DNA of 64,000 bases from CAYNHZ01 sp964397445 (lineage in GTDB: Bacteria > Bacteroidota > Bacteroidia > Bacteroidales > UBA932). Below, piece after piece: positions 33,982 through 43,128 of the stretch. The notes beneath the pieces were generated by a model. The model did no database searches, was not told the origin of the DNA, and was given only the letters and a program-made list of their open reading frames with translations. Made by a program: the position numbers and the translations under genes. Position 1 is the stretch's first letter, and each line of letters opens with the position of its first letter. The DNA lies in assembly GCA_964397445.1 (NCBI GenBank), contig CAYNHZ010000001.1, positions 248,001 to 312,000 of the forward strand. The letters are read 5' to 3'.

Positions 33982-34311
33982 ATGAATATTTGGGTAGAAA
34001 TTCTCATTATGATGGCGTTCTGCTTTGCAATTGGTTTTGGCGTAGCAGGAATAATAAAATTTATTGCTGTAGCGGCAGACAGATTGGAATTCTTCCGCTC
34101 GCATTCAAGCGAGTATAGAAGACTTAAAAGGTTGGAGAAGGAGAAATATCATCACTTAGCATCACTTACACACTTTTCTCGCACATTCAAGCCTAAGGAT
34201 TACTATGATGACGCAGTACCACCCGATTATTTCTTCCCCGCAAGTGATAAGTACTACAAAAAATCAAAGAAAAAAGAGGTGACAATTTTTGACGAAAAAT
34301 TAAATAAATAA
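33982..34311 (+). CDS. Small membrane protein paired with sodium-pump beta subunit
   Basis: No named family recognised. From ATG 33982 it is 109 residues: one membrane helix (MNIWVEILIMMAFCFAIGFGVAGIIKFIAVAADRL, about 1-28) then a basic, Tyr-rich cytosolic tail (YRRLKRLEKEKYHHLASLTHFSRTFKPKDYYDD...). Topology recalls the gamma subunit (OadG) of sodium-pumping decarboxylases, which anchors the carboxylase, but there is no sequence match I can defend. It lies 5 bases before the beta-subunit gene, so the two should be made together. Confidence 0.65.
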   Translation: MNIWVEILIMMAFCFAIGFGVAGIIKFIAVAADRLEFFRSHSSEYRRLKRLEKEKYHHLASLTHFSRTFKPKDYYDDAVPPDYFFPASDKYYKKSKKKEVTIFDEKLNK

Positions 34312-34316
34312 TATTT

Positions 34317-35531
34317 ATGGAGGGTTTTGATATAATGACAATGTTCCAGGGTATTGGAACGATGATTGATGGAGGTCTTCTTATTGCAGCTACAAGGATA
34401 TTTCTTATCCTTTTAGGATTTGTCTTAGTATATCTCGGGTGGAAAGGGGTACTCGAACCAATGGTTATGATCCCTATGGGAATTGGTATGATAGCTGTAA
34501 ATTGTGGTACTATGTTTATGCCGGACGGCTCGATGGGAAATCTCTTCTTAAATCCTCTTCTTTCAGACACAGATCAGTTGATGAATGAGATGCAAATCGA
34601 CTTTCTGCAACCTGTTTATACCCTTACATTTAGCAATGGATTGATAGCTTGCTTTGTGTTTATGGGGATCGGCACCCTCTTAGATGTGGGATTTTTACTC
34701 CAAAAGCCCTTCATTAGTATTTTCCTTGCATTCTGTGCGGAGCTTGGAACTTTCTTGACAGTGCCTATTGCAAACGCTATGGGTCTCTCTTTAAATGAGG
34801 CAGCCTCAATAGCTATGGTTGGTGGTGCTGACGGTCCGATGGTTCTATTCACATCTCTCGCCCTTGCAAAACATCTTTTTGTTCCGATAACAGTAGTTGC
34901 ATACTTGTATTTAGGTTTGACATACGGTGGCTACCCTTATTTGGTCAAACTATTAATACCTAAGAGATTAAGAGCTATTAAAATGACCTCTTCAAAACCT
35001 CCTAAAAATTATGAGCCAAGGGTTAAACTTGCATTTGCCGTTGTTCTATGCGGTTTTTTATGCTTCCTTTTCCCGGTTGCCTCTCCTCTGTTTTTCTCCC
35101 TATTCTTAGGGGTAGCAATTCGTGAGAGTGGAATGAAACATATTTTTGATTTTGTCAGCGGTCCGCTTCTTTATGGCTCGACATTTATACTTGGTGTTCT
35201 CCTTGGGACATTGTGCGAAGCAACACTTTTACTCGATCCAAAAGTTTTGAAATTATTGGTTCTCGGTATTGTAGCCCTCTTCCTTTCAGGCGTAGGTGGT
35301 ATTATGGGGGGATATATAATGTACTTTATCAAAAAGGGTAATTACAATCCTGTTATTGGAATTGCTGCTGTCAGTTGTGTTCCCACAACAGCTAAAGTTG
35401 CACAAAAAATAGTTAGCAAAGACAATCCTAACTCTTTTATCCTTGGCGATGCACTCGGAGCTAATATTTCAGGAGTAATCTCCTCGGCAATTATAACCGG
35501 TGTATACATTACTTTGATCCCATACCTATAA
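34317..35531 (+). CDS. Sodium ion-translocating decarboxylase beta subunit (OadB/MmdB type)
   Basis: Polytopic membrane subunit that couples carboxyl-group decarboxylation on biotin to sodium export. 404 residues with about ten hydrophobic segments. The signature MVGGADGPMVLFTSLALAKHLFVPI (about 167-191) contains the Asp required for sodium coupling, and GPLLYGSTFILGVLLGTLCEA and SCVPTTAKVAQKIVSKDNPNSFILGDALGANISGVI (about 350-385) are typical. No alpha (carboxyltransferase) or biotin-carrier gene lies nearby, so partners must be encoded elsewhere. Its last 23 bases overlap the converging glycerate kinase gene. Confidence 0.92.
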   Translation: MEGFDIMTMFQGIGTMIDGGLLIAATRIFLILLGFVLVYLGWKGVLEPMVMIPMGIGMIAVNCGTMFMPDGSMGNLFLNPLLSDTDQLMNEMQIDFLQPVYTLTFSNGLIACFVFMGIGTLLDVGFLLQKPFISIFLAFCAELGTFLTVPIANAMGLSLNEAASIAMVGGADGPMVLFTSLALAKHLFVPITVVAYLYLGLTYGGYPYLVKLLIPKRLRAIKMTSSKPPKNYEPRVKLAFAVVLCGFLCFLFPVASPLFFSLFLGVAIRESGMKHIFDFVSGPLLYGSTFILGVLLGTLCEATLLLDPKVLKLLVLGIVALFLSGVGGIMGGYIMYFIKKGNYNPVIGIAAVSCVPTTAKVAQKIVSKDNPNSFILGDALGANISGVISSAIITGVYITLIPYL

Positions 35532-36738
35532 CCCTACTGACTATCTCTTCCAATATCTCTGCCGCAAAAGTAAAACTTCTTATGCGGTCTGGTTCGTAAT
35601 CTTTTATCGCAATAACTCTATCAATACAAAGATCAGAATACTGCGATTTATTGAGCATATTAACTCCACAAACAAGTATTAAGGGTTTGTTATATTTTTT
35701 ACAAATCTGAGCTACCCCAAACGGCAATTTACCTGCAAGAGACTGTATATCAAACATCCCTTCACCGGTTATAACAAGGTCAGCAGAGGCTATCTCCCTC
35801 TCTAAATGCAACATCTGAGAAAACAATTCCCAACCGGGTAGCAATTTTGCTCCAAGCATAGAAAAGAGGGGAAAGGCAACACCTCCAGCAGCCCCTGTTC
35901 CTGGAAAATTGGATAGAACTCCCCCTTCAGCTAATTTGCAATTTTTACAATTATTTTTTTCCGCCCACTCTTGAACAACCTTTGCCCAATTGGTCAGCCC
36001 TTTTTCAAGACTCAAAAGATCCGAAGCAGATCCCCCTTTTTGACCCCCATAAACCATAGTAGCACCAGATTGTCCCAACAATGGATTTACCACATCACAA
36101 GCAACTTCAAATTCAACATTAAAAAGGTTAGGACACACCTCTTTTACAGAAAAATCATTTATTTCTTGGACATTTTCTAAAAAAGTGGGGACATTGTTAT
36201 TGCGAAAAGTGGAACCGTTTTTATATCTGAATCCTAGTGCTGTGAGAAGTCCAAATCCGCCATCATTTGTAGCACTTCCACCGATCGCCAATACAATTTT
36301 TGTCACCTCGTATTGATTTATGGCATAACGAATCATCTCACCAAGTCCATAAGTAGATGAGCGCAATATATCCCTTTCATTAGCCTTAATCAACTGAAAT
36401 CCCGAAACTTGTGCCATTTCAATAAAAGCTGTCTTTCCTTGGGCTCCAACTAATAAAAAAGGGGCTTTTATCTCTCTTCCTATGGGATCAACAGTCTCAA
36501 CAAACACCCTCTTAAAAACCTCATCCGATCCCTCCAACGCCCTCTCCATAACATCCAAACTTCCCTCTCCTCCATCTGCTAATGGGATAGAAACAACAGA
36601 AAAATGGTTTTCGCCCCCATTTTTCAACAGCCCCGATTTCACACTCTCTGCAGCTTGAGTTGCAGAGAGGCTGCCTTTAAACTTATCAATAGCAATTACT
36701 ACTTTTTTTACTCTTTTGGTTTGTAGAATCTCTATCAT
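35509..36738 (-). CDS. Glycerate kinase (GckA/GlxK type)
   Basis: Phosphorylates D-glycerate. The 409 residues include KKVVIAIDKFKGSLSATQAAESVKSGL (11-37), IPLADGGEGSLDVMERAL (about 48-65), VLAIGGSATNDGGFGLLTALGFRY (about 147-170) and LVITGEGMFDIQSLAGKLPFGVAQICKKYNKPLI (about 330-363). All are the blocks of the class I (GlxK) family. There is no alternative Met start nearer the conserved block. The 3' end overlaps the oadB-type gene by 23 bases. Confidence 0.93.
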   Translation of the reverse strand: MIEILQTKRVKKVVIAIDKFKGSLSATQAAESVKSGLLKNGGENHFSVVSIPLADGGEGSLDVMERALEGSDEVFKRVFVETVDPIGREIKAPFLLVGAQGKTAFIEMAQVSGFQLIKANERDILRSSTYGLGEMIRYAINQYEVTKIVLAIGGSATNDGGFGLLTALGFRYKNGSTFRNNNVPTFLENVQEINDFSVKEVCPNLFNVEFEVACDVVNPLLGQSGATMVYGGQKGGSASDLLSLEKGLTNWAKVVQEWAEKNNCKNCKLAEGGVLSNFPGTGAAGGVAFPLFSMLGAKLLPGWELFSQMLHLEREIASADLVITGEGMFDIQSLAGKLPFGVAQICKKYNKPLILVCGVNMLNKSQYSDLCIDRVIAIKDYEPDRIRSFTFAAEILEEIVSRVIGMGSK

Positions 36739-36776
36739 TTTTTATATTTGTTGATTATATTGATTTTACAAATTTA
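36720..36776. promoter_or_regulatory. Divergent promoters of glycerate kinase and DPP7-type peptidase
   Basis: Plus strand: TTTG at 36720-36723, 19 bases, TATATTTG at 36743-36750, a full consensus promoter for the peptidase at 36795. Minus strand: TAAATTTG (CAAATTTA, 36769-36776) for the kinase at 36738. The two promoters overlap, with each start site inside the other promoter's region. Confidence 0.65.
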
Positions 36777-36794
36777 TAATTAATTTATACTCAG

Positions 36795-38915
36795 ATGAAA
36801 AAATTAACATTTTTAACTATTACCCTTTTTATCCTATCTCTTATGCCCCTCAAGGCAGATGAAGGGATGTGGCTTCTTCCTCTTTTAGAAAAGCTCAATG
36901 GTAAAAAGATGGCTGAGATGGGATTTACAATCACACCAAAGCAGATTTATGATATTAATAATACCAGCCTAAAAGATGCAATTGTAATGTTTGGTGGTGG
37001 ATGTACAGGGGAAATAGTTTCTAAGAACGGACTTCTCTTCACAAATCATCATTGCGGATATGGCAGTATACAGGCACTTAGCTCAGTTGAACACAATTAT
37101 TTAAAAGATGGATATTGGGCAATGAAACTTTCTGAAGAGCTTCCTGCAAAAGGGCTCTCGGTTACATTTCTTGAGAGTTTTACAGATGTAACTAAAGAGG
37201 TTGTAAAGGCTCTTTCAAAAGGGACAAACGACACAGAGAGAGACAGTATTCTTACTATTCTTGAAGGTGGAATGATAGATAAAATAGATGGTAAAAATAA
37301 ATTTCTTACAGGGGAACTCACCTCTTTTTATGGTGGAAACACCTATTACTTCATTGTCTATAAAACATTTAAAGATGTCCGCTTCGTAGGTGCTCCCCCT
37401 TCATCAATTGGAAAATTTGGAGCAGATACAGACAATTGGATGTGGCCACGCCATACAGGAGACTTCTCCGTTTTCCGTGTTTATGCGGATAAAGACAACA
37501 ACCCTGCAGATTATTCCGAAAATAACATTCCGTACACCCCTAAACAATCTTTGAAAATCTCGTTGAAAGGGATTCAACCAAATGATCCAACTATGATTAT
37601 GGGTTATCCGGGAAGTACAAATCGCTTTATGACTCGTTCAGAGCTTGTTGAGACAAGGGATATTTCCAACGCTATAAGAATTAATTTGAGAGGTATTCGT
37701 CAAGATATCCTTATGGCAGATATGGAGGCAGATCCCAAGATTATGATTCAATACGCAAGTAAGTACTCTGGATCATCAAATGGATGGAAAAAATGGATCG
37801 GGATGAACGAAACATTTAAAAAACTTGGTGTTGAAGAGAGACGCGCTGCCGAAGAGGTGAGTTTTACTAAATGGGTAAATAATGGTGGTAAAAAGAGAGT
37901 TGAAAAATATGGAAAAGCCCTTGAATTAATCAACTCTTCTGTAGCCTCACGTAAAGATGATTTACAATACTCAATCTATATTTCAGAATCTTTGGGACGG
38001 ATAGAGTTGATAAATGCTACTGCTTTGTATAAAATGATTGGAAATGATAAACTTAAAGAGTATATTGATGCTTTTTATAAAGACTACTCACCATCTACCG
38101 ATAAGAAAGTTGCAAAGAGGATGATCAGCCTTGTTAAAGAGAATATTTGTGCAGACAAATTACCTTCGTTCTATACCACTATTGAAAAAGATTTCGGTGG
38201 AGACATTGATAAATATGTTGATTTTATGTTTGAGAAATCTGCATTTGCTTCAAAAGAGAGATTAAATACAGTTATCGCCTCCTCTGAGAAAGATAGTGCA
38301 AAAACTCTTTTAGAAGACCCTGCATATATAGCTAAACAGTCTATTATTGAAGCACTTACCGGCCCTTCTGAGAATGTCTCCAAATCATATAAATCTTTTA
38401 AAGAGGGTAAAAAGGATTATATTGCAGGTATCCTTGAGATGAGAAAAGGTGATGCAATTTATCCTGATGCCAATTTTACAATGAGGTTGACCTATGGAGA
38501 GGTTCTTCCATACTCCCCTCGAGATGCCGTATATTTTGATTACTACACTACATTGGACGGAGTGATGCAAAAAGAGGATCCGACAAATTGGGAATTTGAA
38601 GTTCCCGCAAAATTAAAAGAGCTCTGGAAAAATAAAGATTTCGGACAATATGCTATGGCAAATGGCAAAATGCCTTTAGCTTTCCTTTCAAATAACGATA
38701 TTACCGGGGGTAACTCTGGTTCCCCTATTATGAATGGAAATGGGGAGTTGATTGGCCTTGCATTTGACGGCAATTGGGAGTCTATGAGTAGCGACATTAT
38801 TTTTGAACCAGAACTTCAAAGGTGTATTAATGTTGATATTAGGTATGTCCTTTTCATTATTGATAAATTTGGCGGTGCAGGATATTTATTAAATGAGATG
38901 GAACTTATAAAATAA
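36795..38915 (+). CDS. S46-family dipeptidyl-peptidase, DPP7 type
   Basis: Periplasmic serine exopeptidase that removes dipeptides from peptide N-termini. 706 residues with a signal peptide (MKKLTFLTITLFILSLMPLKA). The triad is visible: His in LFTNHHCGYG (82-91), Asp in GADTDNWMWPRHTGDF (about 210-225) and Ser641 in GGNSGSPI. Eighteen residues past the Ser is Gly659 in LAFDGNWE; DPP7 enzymes have Gly here while Asp/Glu-specific DPP11 enzymes have Arg. So hydrophobic P1 specificity is expected. Supports peptide scavenging, as in other Bacteroidales. Confidence 0.94.
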   Translation: MKKLTFLTITLFILSLMPLKADEGMWLLPLLEKLNGKKMAEMGFTITPKQIYDINNTSLKDAIVMFGGGCTGEIVSKNGLLFTNHHCGYGSIQALSSVEHNYLKDGYWAMKLSEELPAKGLSVTFLESFTDVTKEVVKALSKGTNDTERDSILTILEGGMIDKIDGKNKFLTGELTSFYGGNTYYFIVYKTFKDVRFVGAPPSSIGKFGADTDNWMWPRHTGDFSVFRVYADKDNNPADYSENNIPYTPKQSLKISLKGIQPNDPTMIMGYPGSTNRFMTRSELVETRDISNAIRINLRGIRQDILMADMEADPKIMIQYASKYSGSSNGWKKWIGMNETFKKLGVEERRAAEEVSFTKWVNNGGKKRVEKYGKALELINSSVASRKDDLQYSIYISESLGRIELINATALYKMIGNDKLKEYIDAFYKDYSPSTDKKVAKRMISLVKENICADKLPSFYTTIEKDFGGDIDKYVDFMFEKSAFASKERLNTVIASSEKDSAKTLLEDPAYIAKQSIIEALTGPSENVSKSYKSFKEGKKDYIAGILEMRKGDAIYPDANFTMRLTYGEVLPYSPRDAVYFDYYTTLDGVMQKEDPTNWEFEVPAKLKELWKNKDFGQYAMANGKMPLAFLSNNDITGGNSGSPIMNGNGELIGLAFDGNWESMSSDIIFEPELQRCINVDIRYVLFIIDKFGGAGYLLNEMELIK

Positions 38916-38934
38916 ACAAACTACTTATTAAACT

Positions 38935-39861
38935 ATGAAGCTATTTTATTTGTTATGGTTATTGATTCTTTCTCCCTTGATGTGCTTAGGACAAGATCTA
39001 ACCCCTTTCAAAAAAGATAGACTATGGGGCTTTAAGAATGGGGAAAAGGAGGTTGTTATCTCTCCGAAATATAACGGAGTGACCGAGTTTTTTGGTGAAT
39101 ACACTTGTGTTAATATTGGAGGAAAAGGGAAGGAATCAAATCCAATTGGTGGTAAATGGGGGGTAATAGATAAAAAAGGCAATGAGATTGTCCCCCCCAT
39201 CTATGACTATGTAGATCTTTGCAGTGATGGTGTGGTTGCTGTAAATAATGGGTGTGTTGTTGATGATAACGGCATTATTCGAGGTGGTTTATGGGGATAT
39301 GTGGATTTATCCACTTCCGAGTACCTCATTGAACCTTCATATCAACAAGTAGCCCCTTTTATTAATGGTGTCGCCTGGGTTCAAAAAGGGGGCAATCTTG
39401 AAAGAAAGATAAGAACTTTTATGAATGAGAAAGACAATTCGAGACTCTTCTACCCTACTCAATCTTTCTCAATATCAGACCTTTTCACCACATATTCTTC
39501 CGAAGGAGAATGGTATCTCATAAATAAAAGCGGAGAAATAATTTCCTCTCAATATTACCTTAAAGTGGGTGATTTTGATGAGGGGTTGTGCTGGGTATCC
39601 AAAAACGAACTATATGGTTTCATTAACACTGCCGGAGTTGAGATCGTTCAACCTATATACTCAGCTGTTCAAGGAGTTATAGACTTCTGGGATTTGTCGG
39701 TTAAATACACAATTGAGGGAAAAGTTGTCAGGTGGATTAAGGACAAGAACGGAATGATCGCTTGGGTAAGTTCCGATGGTACAATGATAACTCCTTTTAG
39801 CGAGTCAAGTGGTAAGTATAGTATTAAACAAGTAATACCTGAAAATATATGGGACTTCTAA
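38935..39861 (+). CDS. Secreted WG-repeat protein
   Basis: Exported protein of 308 residues with a signal peptide (MKLFYLLWLLILSPLMCLGQ). WG repeats run through most of the mature part: LWGFKNGEKEVVISPKYNGVTEF, KWGVIDKKGNEIVPPIYDYVD, LWGYVDLSTSEYLIEPSYQQV, WYLINKSGEIISSQYY and LYGFINTAGVEIVQPIYSAVQ. Such beta-strand repeats are thought to mediate binding; the ligand is unknown. It follows the S46 peptidase by 19 bases and overlaps the next gene by 13, so these three are likely one transcript. Confidence 0.85.
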   Translation: MKLFYLLWLLILSPLMCLGQDLTPFKKDRLWGFKNGEKEVVISPKYNGVTEFFGEYTCVNIGGKGKESNPIGGKWGVIDKKGNEIVPPIYDYVDLCSDGVVAVNNGCVVDDNGIIRGGLWGYVDLSTSEYLIEPSYQQVAPFINGVAWVQKGGNLERKIRTFMNEKDNSRLFYPTQSFSISDLFTTYSSEGEWYLINKSGEIISSQYYLKVGDFDEGLCWVSKNELYGFINTAGVEIVQPIYSAVQGVIDFWDLSVKYTIEGKVVRWIKDKNGMIAWVSSDGTMITPFSESSGKYSIKQVIPENIWDF

Positions 39862-41093
39862 AGAAAAATATTGCAGTAACATTTGTGTTTATTGCATTGA
39901 GTTTTGTCCCATATAAAACATTTGGGCAAAACCAAAATGAGGACAAATATAGGCGGAGTTCTATCTACTCAATCCTTATCAGTCACCCCTCCAAAGGGAT
40001 GGATAAAGAGATCACAAACGCTTTTATGTCTCTTGAAACCCCAGATAAATATAACAATCACGACCTCAGCTTAAAGGTTGTCACCACAGATAATAAGAAG
40101 GAAGAGGTAATATCTAAAGAAGTCAGAGAATTTCTTACGAACAATAATGTATCCAAAAGATTAGTTTCGAAATGGTTTAATAGGGACAGATTGACTAAAG
40201 GCTTCGATGGGGAGTTGATAATCAAACGGGGACAATATAATGCTTCAGAGATAGATGTATTGAATGCAAAAAACAGTAAAAGAGGGCTATCGTTGCTTGC
40301 AGATGCCGGGTATGAACTAATCGGCAACACTTTTGTTATTTGTAACGACATACAATACATTGATAAAGAAGAGAATGCACAAATTGCGAAAGGAGTTTTT
40401 TCCGTATTGGGATCAATAGCAGGAGTTTTGACGGGGGGAGATAACATTGTTTCAACAGTTTCTGATCTTGCTGAGACTATCTCTGATATGATTTCCGGTT
40501 TTACTGTTAAAATAACAACATACCTATATCAACTTGAATGGAATGACGATATAGCGAACAATTTCTATGACAATTATTATTTTGATAAATCGACAGATGA
40601 TGCCTCTATCAATGAAAAGATTGCATCTTACGACTCAAATAACAATCTGTTCAACTTAAAATATTTAGGTTCGTATAATGCAAAAAGCTCTAAGACTGTT
40701 ATGAGGGGACTTTACAAACCTGAAGATGTGTTTAGAAAAGTTTGCGCCCGCGCCATAGATAATAACATATTGGAACTTCAAAGAAAATATGACCAATTTA
40801 AGGTAAAAGTACCTCTTTATAATGTAGAACCTATAATGGTGAAAATAGGGCTAAAAGAGGGGGTGAGACCAAATTCAAAATATGAAGTATTACTCCCTAT
40901 AAATGATCCTAATACAGGTCTAACAACTTACAAGAAGGTGGGAACAATAAAACCGAAAGCAGATGCTATATGGGATAATAGATATATGGCATCTGAGGAG
41001 AGGGCAGACGGGGCAGACTTAACAGCGACTACATTTGTAAAGGTAAGCGGAGGAGAGTTTTATCAAGGGATGCTTGTAAGAGAGATAAAGTAA
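39849..41093 (+). CDS. Secreted protein of unknown function
   Basis: I do not recognise a family. 414 residues with a signal peptide (KKNIAVTFVFIALSFVPYKTFGQ, cleavage near 27). A hydrophobic, Gly-rich stretch (GVFSVLGSIAGVLTGGDNIVSTVSDLAETISDMISGF, about 182-218) in the middle could be a membrane-inserting or packing helix. Flanking parts are soluble and charged. The C-terminal portion (VEPIMVKIGLKEGVRPNSKYEVLLPINDPNTGLTTYKKVGTIKPKADAIW, about 323-375) reads like a beta domain. It overlaps the WG-repeat gene by 13 bases. Confidence 0.75.
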   Translation: MGLLKKNIAVTFVFIALSFVPYKTFGQNQNEDKYRRSSIYSILISHPSKGMDKEITNAFMSLETPDKYNNHDLSLKVVTTDNKKEEVISKEVREFLTNNNVSKRLVSKWFNRDRLTKGFDGELIIKRGQYNASEIDVLNAKNSKRGLSLLADAGYELIGNTFVICNDIQYIDKEENAQIAKGVFSVLGSIAGVLTGGDNIVSTVSDLAETISDMISGFTVKITTYLYQLEWNDDIANNFYDNYYFDKSTDDASINEKIASYDSNNNLFNLKYLGSYNAKSSKTVMRGLYKPEDVFRKVCARAIDNNILELQRKYDQFKVKVPLYNVEPIMVKIGLKEGVRPNSKYEVLLPINDPNTGLTTYKKVGTIKPKADAIWDNRYMASEERADGADLTATTFVKVSGGEFYQGMLVREIK

Positions 41094-41105
41094 CAACATA
41101 TTTAC

Positions 41106-41113
41106 TACCTTTG
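41106..41113 (+). promoter_or_regulatory. -7 element of the Mrp-type ATPase gene
   Basis: TACCTTTG ends 25 bases before ATG 41139. The leader also holds AGGAG (41130-41134), a Shine-Dalgarno-like sequence that is rare in this window. Confidence 0.5.
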
Positions 41114-41138
41114 TATATAAAGACACAATAGGAGTAAT

Positions 41139-42221
41139 ATGACAATTGAACAAATCTTATCAAATATAATCCATCCGGCGATAGGTAAAGATATCGTCTC
41201 ATTAGGTATTGTTGAGGATATTAAAATACTTGACAATGAGGGTAATAATCTCTCTAATGATAGGTTGGATAAAACCTCAACGATTAAATTTAAACTCGTT
41301 TTTCCATCTCCCGACCCATTGTCCGGGTCTATCAAACAATCTTGTCAAGAGGCCTTATCAAAGGTATTTCCCTTTGCTAAAATATCTATTCTTGAGCTTG
41401 TTAGGGAACGGAAGAATATTAAAAAGACGATTAATGAACTTGGCTCTGAGCAATTGGCTAACATAAAAAACATTATAGCAGTTGCCTCAGGTAAGGGGGG
41501 GGTAGGTAAATCTACTGTTGCGGTAAATCTTGCCACTTCTCTTGCTCGATTAGGGTACAAAGTGGGCCTTGCTGATGCAGATGTATATGGCCCCTCTGTT
41601 CCTAAAATGACGGGGACAGAGGGTGTTGTGCCTGAAATTGAGGAGGGTGGCGCAGGATATGAAGAGGGTGCAACCGACCTTATTATTCCGATCGAAAAAT
41701 ATGGTGTAAAATGGATGTCTATAGGATATTTTGCAACACCGGAACAAGCACTTATTTGGAGAGGACCTATGGCCTGTAATGCTCTCAAACAAATTATTTT
41801 CCAAGTCAAATGGGGTGAGCTTGATTTCCTCCTTATAGATCTCCCTCCGGGGACAGGAGATATACATATATCACTTGTTCATGATATTCCCCTTGCAGGG
41901 GCCATCATAGTGAGCACCCCTCAAGATGTTGCATTGGCAGATGTGTTGAAAGGGGTAAATATGTTTAGAAACAAAGACGTAAATGTTCCAATAATCGGAT
42001 TAGTGGAAAATATGGCTTGGTTCACACCGAAGGAACTTCCTGACAATAAATACTATATCTTTGGAAAAGAGGGTGGAGTAAATATGGCTAAAAAACTAAA
42101 TATCCCCCTTTTGGGGCAGATTCCTATCTACCTCTCTATTAGGGAAGGGGGAGATAACGGATCTCCATCCTTATTAAAAGAGTGGGATCTTCTTGCCTCT
42201 AAAATAGCTGAAAAGAATTAA
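41139..42221 (+). CDS. Mrp/NBP35-family iron-sulfur cluster carrier ATPase
   Basis: P-loop ATPase that carries or inserts iron-sulfur clusters, 360 residues. The N-terminal 90 residues are a MIP18/DUF59 domain (MTIEQILSNIIHPAIGKDIVSLGIVEDI). The deviant Walker A VASGKGGVGKSTVAVNLATSLARLGY lies at about 111-136, followed by LADADVYGPSVPKM, MSIGYF and LLIDLPPGTGDIHISLVHDIPLAGAIIVSTPQDVALADVLKGVNMF. The usual CxxC cluster motif near the C-terminus is missing: ENMAWFTPKELPDNKYYIFG has no Cys pair. Preceded by AGGAG and convergent with yqeY. Confidence 0.9.
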   Translation: MTIEQILSNIIHPAIGKDIVSLGIVEDIKILDNEGNNLSNDRLDKTSTIKFKLVFPSPDPLSGSIKQSCQEALSKVFPFAKISILELVRERKNIKKTINELGSEQLANIKNIIAVASGKGGVGKSTVAVNLATSLARLGYKVGLADADVYGPSVPKMTGTEGVVPEIEEGGAGYEEGATDLIIPIEKYGVKWMSIGYFATPEQALIWRGPMACNALKQIIFQVKWGELDFLLIDLPPGTGDIHISLVHDIPLAGAIIVSTPQDVALADVLKGVNMFRNKDVNVPIIGLVENMAWFTPKELPDNKYYIFGKEGGVNMAKKLNIPLLGQIPIYLSIREGGDNGSPSLLKEWDLLASKIAEKN

Positions 42222-42664
42222 GACAATATCTTCTTGACCATTTCGGATATTACACGTCCATCCGCTTGACCGGCGAGTTGTTTAGTCGCAACTCCCATAA
42301 CCTTACCCATATCAGCCATTGATTTTGCCCCGGTTTGGGCAACTATCCCTCTGACAATCTCTTCAATCTCCGCTTCAGAGAGGCTTTTTGGTAGATATTT
42401 TTCCATTACAGCCACCTCGGCAAGCTCATTTTCAGCAAGATCTGGACGATTTTGTTGAGTATAAATAGCTGCGCTCTCTTTACGTTGCTTGACGAGTTTC
42501 TGAATAATCTTAATCACCTCAGCATCAGAGAGAGGTTCACCGGAAGCACCTTCAGCGGTCTTAGCAAGGAGAATTGCGGCTTTTATCCCCCTTAAAGAGG
42601 CAAGTGCAATTTTATCTTTTGCAAGCATCGCCACTTTGATATCATTTTGAATTCTGTTTTCCAT
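42218..42664 (-). CDS. yqeY: GatB/YqeY-domain protein
   Basis: Small helical protein of 148 residues matching the YqeY family, related to the tail domain of the tRNA-amidotransferase subunit GatB. It opens MENRIQNDIKVAMLAKDKIALASLRGIKAAIL, then DAEVIKIIQKLVKQRKESAAIYTQQNRPDLAENELAEVAVMEKYLPKSLSEAEIEEIV (about 46-104) and ends ..MGKVMGVATKQLAGQADGRVISEMVKKIL. A role in tRNA amidation is assumed from homology. It ends in a 4-base overlap with the Mrp gene and follows the lipoprotein gene by 11 bases. Confidence 0.93.
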   Translation of the reverse strand: MENRIQNDIKVAMLAKDKIALASLRGIKAAILLAKTAEGASGEPLSDAEVIKIIQKLVKQRKESAAIYTQQNRPDLAENELAEVAVMEKYLPKSLSEAEIEEIVRGIVAQTGAKSMADMGKVMGVATKQLAGQADGRVISEMVKKILS

Positions 42665-42675
42665 TGTAAAATATA

Positions 42676-43089
42676 TTATTTACGAGTAAACGATTTAGTC
42701 TCAATTATTTCATAAGTATTATTCCCATCATCACCTATCTCACGATTATATCTTATTAAAGCGTAATTAAATGTCCCTTTAAATTGAGGAAACTCTTGAG
42801 TAAAAATATTTATGGAATTTGCCCAGATATGGAATTGAGCTGCCGCTTTTTTGTCTGAATCCTTTGTAGCTGCATCATACGAAAGCCCCTCACCTGTTAT
42901 TTTCTGACGAGAATCCTCTCCGGTAAGAATACCTTGACGAGATAATTCAAATTGTATCGAAAAGAGATAATCTTTAGCCATCTCATCTCCGGTCAATGTA
43001 CACTCATATATCTCAGTTTTAGTATATTTAGAGCAACCTCCAAGCACAAATGCTCCACAAAGCAATAAAGTTATAAAAATCTTTTTCAT
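42676..43089 (-). CDS. Small lipoprotein of unknown function
   Basis: Lipoprotein of 137 residues. The signal MKKIFITLLLCGAFVLGGCSKYTKTE gives lipidation at Cys19. The mature part is charged and beta-rich, with YECTLTGDEMAKDYLFSIQFELSRQGILTGEDSRQKITG near its start and no motif I recognise. It sits 19 bases from the left end of the IS30 element, so its natural upstream region has been separated from it; expression may now depend on the IS or on read-through. yqeY follows by 11 bases. Confidence 0.8.
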   Translation of the reverse strand: MKKIFITLLLCGAFVLGGCSKYTKTEIYECTLTGDEMAKDYLFSIQFELSRQGILTGEDSRQKITGEGLSYDAATKDSDKKAAAQFHIWANSINIFTQEFPQFKGTFNYALIRYNREIGDDGNNTYEIIETKSFTRK

Positions 43090-43108
43090 CTCCTTAATCT
43101 ATGTTGAA

Positions 43109-43128
43109 TTCAACCTGCAAATGCAACT
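43109..43128. repeat. Left inverted repeat of the IS30 element
   Basis: TTCAAC-N4-AAATGCAACT, pairing with 44227-44246. The transposase stop codon (TGA, 43110-43112) lies within it. Confidence 0.7.
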
